Origin: Pseudoselenomonas ruminantium | Lineage (GTDB): Bacteria > Bacillota > Negativicutes > Selenomonadales > Selenomonadaceae | Direction of reading: 5' to 3' | DNA length: 16,160 bases | Assembly (NCBI GenBank): GCA_002373045.1 | Contig: DFHU01000053.1 | Coordinates: 1 to 16,160 of the forward strand | In this document: positions 15,074 through 16,160 of the stretch, piece by piece | How positions within the stretch are numbered: position 1 is the stretch's first letter | Layout of the letters: the number at the start of each line of letters is the position of its first letter | Translations under genes and position numbers: made by a program | Notes under the pieces: model-generated | What the model was told of the DNA's origin: nothing | What the model saw: only the letters and a program-made list of their open reading frames with translations | The model's database searches: none

Positions 15074-15949
15074 TCACGGTGCAATAACAGCTACGGCCAG
15101 CATGATAACCGCCGCTGCCAGATAAACACGAACCTTAAAAAGACGCATCTTGTTGTTCAGCGTTTCCACCAGACCGACCAGCAAAGCCGTGAGCAGCACC
15201 TTCACGGCAATGGGCAAAGGCACGGGCAGATAGAGCGCACCGAACAGTACGAAGAACGACAGCATTTTGAGCATGCTTCCCAAATGAATGTAACTTAAAA
15301 GCCGTCCGGAATATTCCAGCGTCATGCACTCGTGAATCATGGTGAGTTCCAAATGCGTATCCGGATTGTCCACCGGCAGGCGGCTGTTTTCCGCCAGCAT
15401 CACGAGGAAGAACGCCACGCTGCCCAGTACCGCCGGAACGGTGAAATAAAAAGCATTGTAGTCAATGACCATCTGCGAAAGCATGGTCGAACCATAGCGG
15501 GAGGCATTTAAGAGCACCGCCAGCATCACAGCCGGTTCCACCAACACGGAAATATAGATTTCGCGGGAACCGCCCATACCGCCAAAAGCCGTAGCTGAAT
15601 CCAGCGACCCCAAGGTCATAAAGAAACGTCCTAGTGCCAGCACATAGACAAAGACAAAGGCATCACCAAAACGGATATTGCCCTGCAAGAGTCCCGGCAG
15701 CATCATCGCCGCCATAATGCTTGTCACCAGATATACAACAGGTGCCGCCAAAAACACCCAGCTGGTGTATTTCGTCACGATAACCGGCTTGCGCCACCAC
15801 TTCCAGAGGTCAAAATACTCCTGAAAAATGCTGGCTCCCTGCCGCTTCTGCAAAAACGCCTTGACCTTGTTGACGATTCCGGCAATCAGGGGAGCACAGA
15901 TGAGCAGGCAGAGCGCCTGCACAGCGGCATGATAAAAACTAAGTGCCAT
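15074..15949 (-). CDS. hyfC: hydrogenase membrane subunit HyfC (NuoH-like)
   Basis: A 291-residue NuoH-family membrane protein with about eight helices that anchors the soluble hydrogenase arm to the membrane arm. The diagnostic charged loop LAENSRLPVDNPDTHLELTM followed by IHECMTLEYSGR lies near residues 185-215, and the N-terminal loop VKAFLQKRQGASIFQEYFDL near 28-47 is also typical of HyfC/HycD. Length is close to the usual 300 residues. It starts at ATG 15949, one base after the stop of the preceding hyfB gene, and is followed closely by hyfE. Confidence 0.92.
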   Translation of the reverse strand: MALSFYHAAVQALCLLICAPLIAGIVNKVKAFLQKRQGASIFQEYFDLWKWWRKPVIVTKYTSWVFLAAPVVYLVTSIMAAMMLPGLLQGNIRFGDAFVFVYVLALGRFFMTLGSLDSATAFGGMGGSREIYISVLVEPAVMLAVLLNASRYGSTMLSQMVIDYNAFYFTVPAVLGSVAFFLVMLAENSRLPVDNPDTHLELTMIHECMTLEYSGRLLSYIHLGSMLKMLSFFVLFGALYLPVPLPIAVKVLLTALLVGLVETLNNKMRLFKVRVYLAAAVIMLAVAVIAP

Positions 15950-15950
15950 C

Positions 15951-16160
15951 TTATAACCCTCCCCAAATCAAGACAATAACCATCGCAATCATGGTATAAC
16001 CGATATAGAGCCGCACACTGCCCTGCTGTACGATGCGCAGGGTATCGGCCAATTTGACCATAATGTGTTCGACCGGACGATAGAGTCTGTCCGTGAACTG
16101 GTCAGGAATCAGCAGATTGTAATGAAGCTTGCGTCCAAAATACGCATGGTCCCGCTGCAG
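15951..16160 (-). CDS. hyfB: hydrogenase membrane subunit HyfB (NuoL-like), C-terminal end only
   Basis: The last 69 codons of a gene that continues beyond the window. The visible protein runs from LQRDHAYFGRK to IVLIWGGL. It holds DRLYRPVEHIMVKLADTLRI, then QQGSVRLYIGYT and a final hydrophobic helix MIAMVIVLIW. This matches the C-terminus of HyfB/HycC-type antiporter-like subunits, where a last helix follows an amphipathic stretch. Position directly before hyfC supports the name. Stop TAA at 15951-15953; hyfC starts one base later, so the two are probably coupled. Confidence 0.78.
   Translation of the reverse strand: MQRDHAYFGRKLHYNLLIPDQFTDRLYRPVEHIMVKLADTLRIVQQGSVRLYIGYTMIAMVIVLIWGGL

Overview
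The window reads as a chromosomal segment of an anaerobic, fermentative bacterium, most likely a Gram-negative-type Firmicute such as a Selenomonas-like member of the Negativicutes. That placement is inference. It rests on Wzz/WbaP-type outer-surface polysaccharide genes next to strong AGGAGG ribosome binding sites and TTG starts, an energy-converting group 4 [NiFe] hydrogenase operon, and an IS110-family element typical of such genomes. Except for the insertion sequence (and one promoter and possible small RNA), everything is on the minus strand, so the biological order runs from high to low coordinates.

Region 1 (about 15951-16160 down to 10664) is a tightly packed Hyf/Hyc-type hydrogenase operon: the 3' end of hyfB, then hyfC, hyfE, hyfF, hyfG (a NuoC-NuoD-type fusion carrying the four Ni-ligand cysteines) and a fused HyfH-HyfI (ferredoxin domain plus NuoB-like small subunit). 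The membrane subunits would form the ion-translocating arm and HyfG/HyfHI the soluble hydrogen-evolving arm. The operon ends in a strong hairpin terminator at 10596-10640.

Region 2 (10320-10599) is a compact control region. It carries six copies of the half-site GTCTCAAAA(AGT), arranged as two long dyads (10377-10414 and 10538-10569) plus single copies. There is a strong plus-strand extended -10 promoter between the dyads and a minus-strand promoter whose -35 lies inside the first dyad. The first gene of the next operon encodes a 55-residue ribbon-helix-helix (RHH) protein, the natural candidate to bind these sites.

Region 3 (10319 down to 1612) is a surface polysaccharide operon: RHH regulator, WbaP-type initiating phosphoglycosyltransferase, DUF4422 protein, Wzz chain-length regulator, GT2 glycosyltransferase, a GT-B-like surface carbohydrate protein, a Wzx-type flippase and a CapE/FnlA-type UDP-GlcNAc 4,6-dehydratase. 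The genes from about 6600 leftwards are much more AT-rich than the conserved front of the operon, as expected of an exchangeable serotype-specific cassette. No Wzy polymerase is visible.

Region 4 (1-1610) is an IS110-family insertion sequence with an intact DEDD-plus-serine transposase, about 275 bases of structured left-end DNA that probably encodes the bridge RNA, and a terminator and outward -35 box in its right end. It lies directly against the stop codon of capE.
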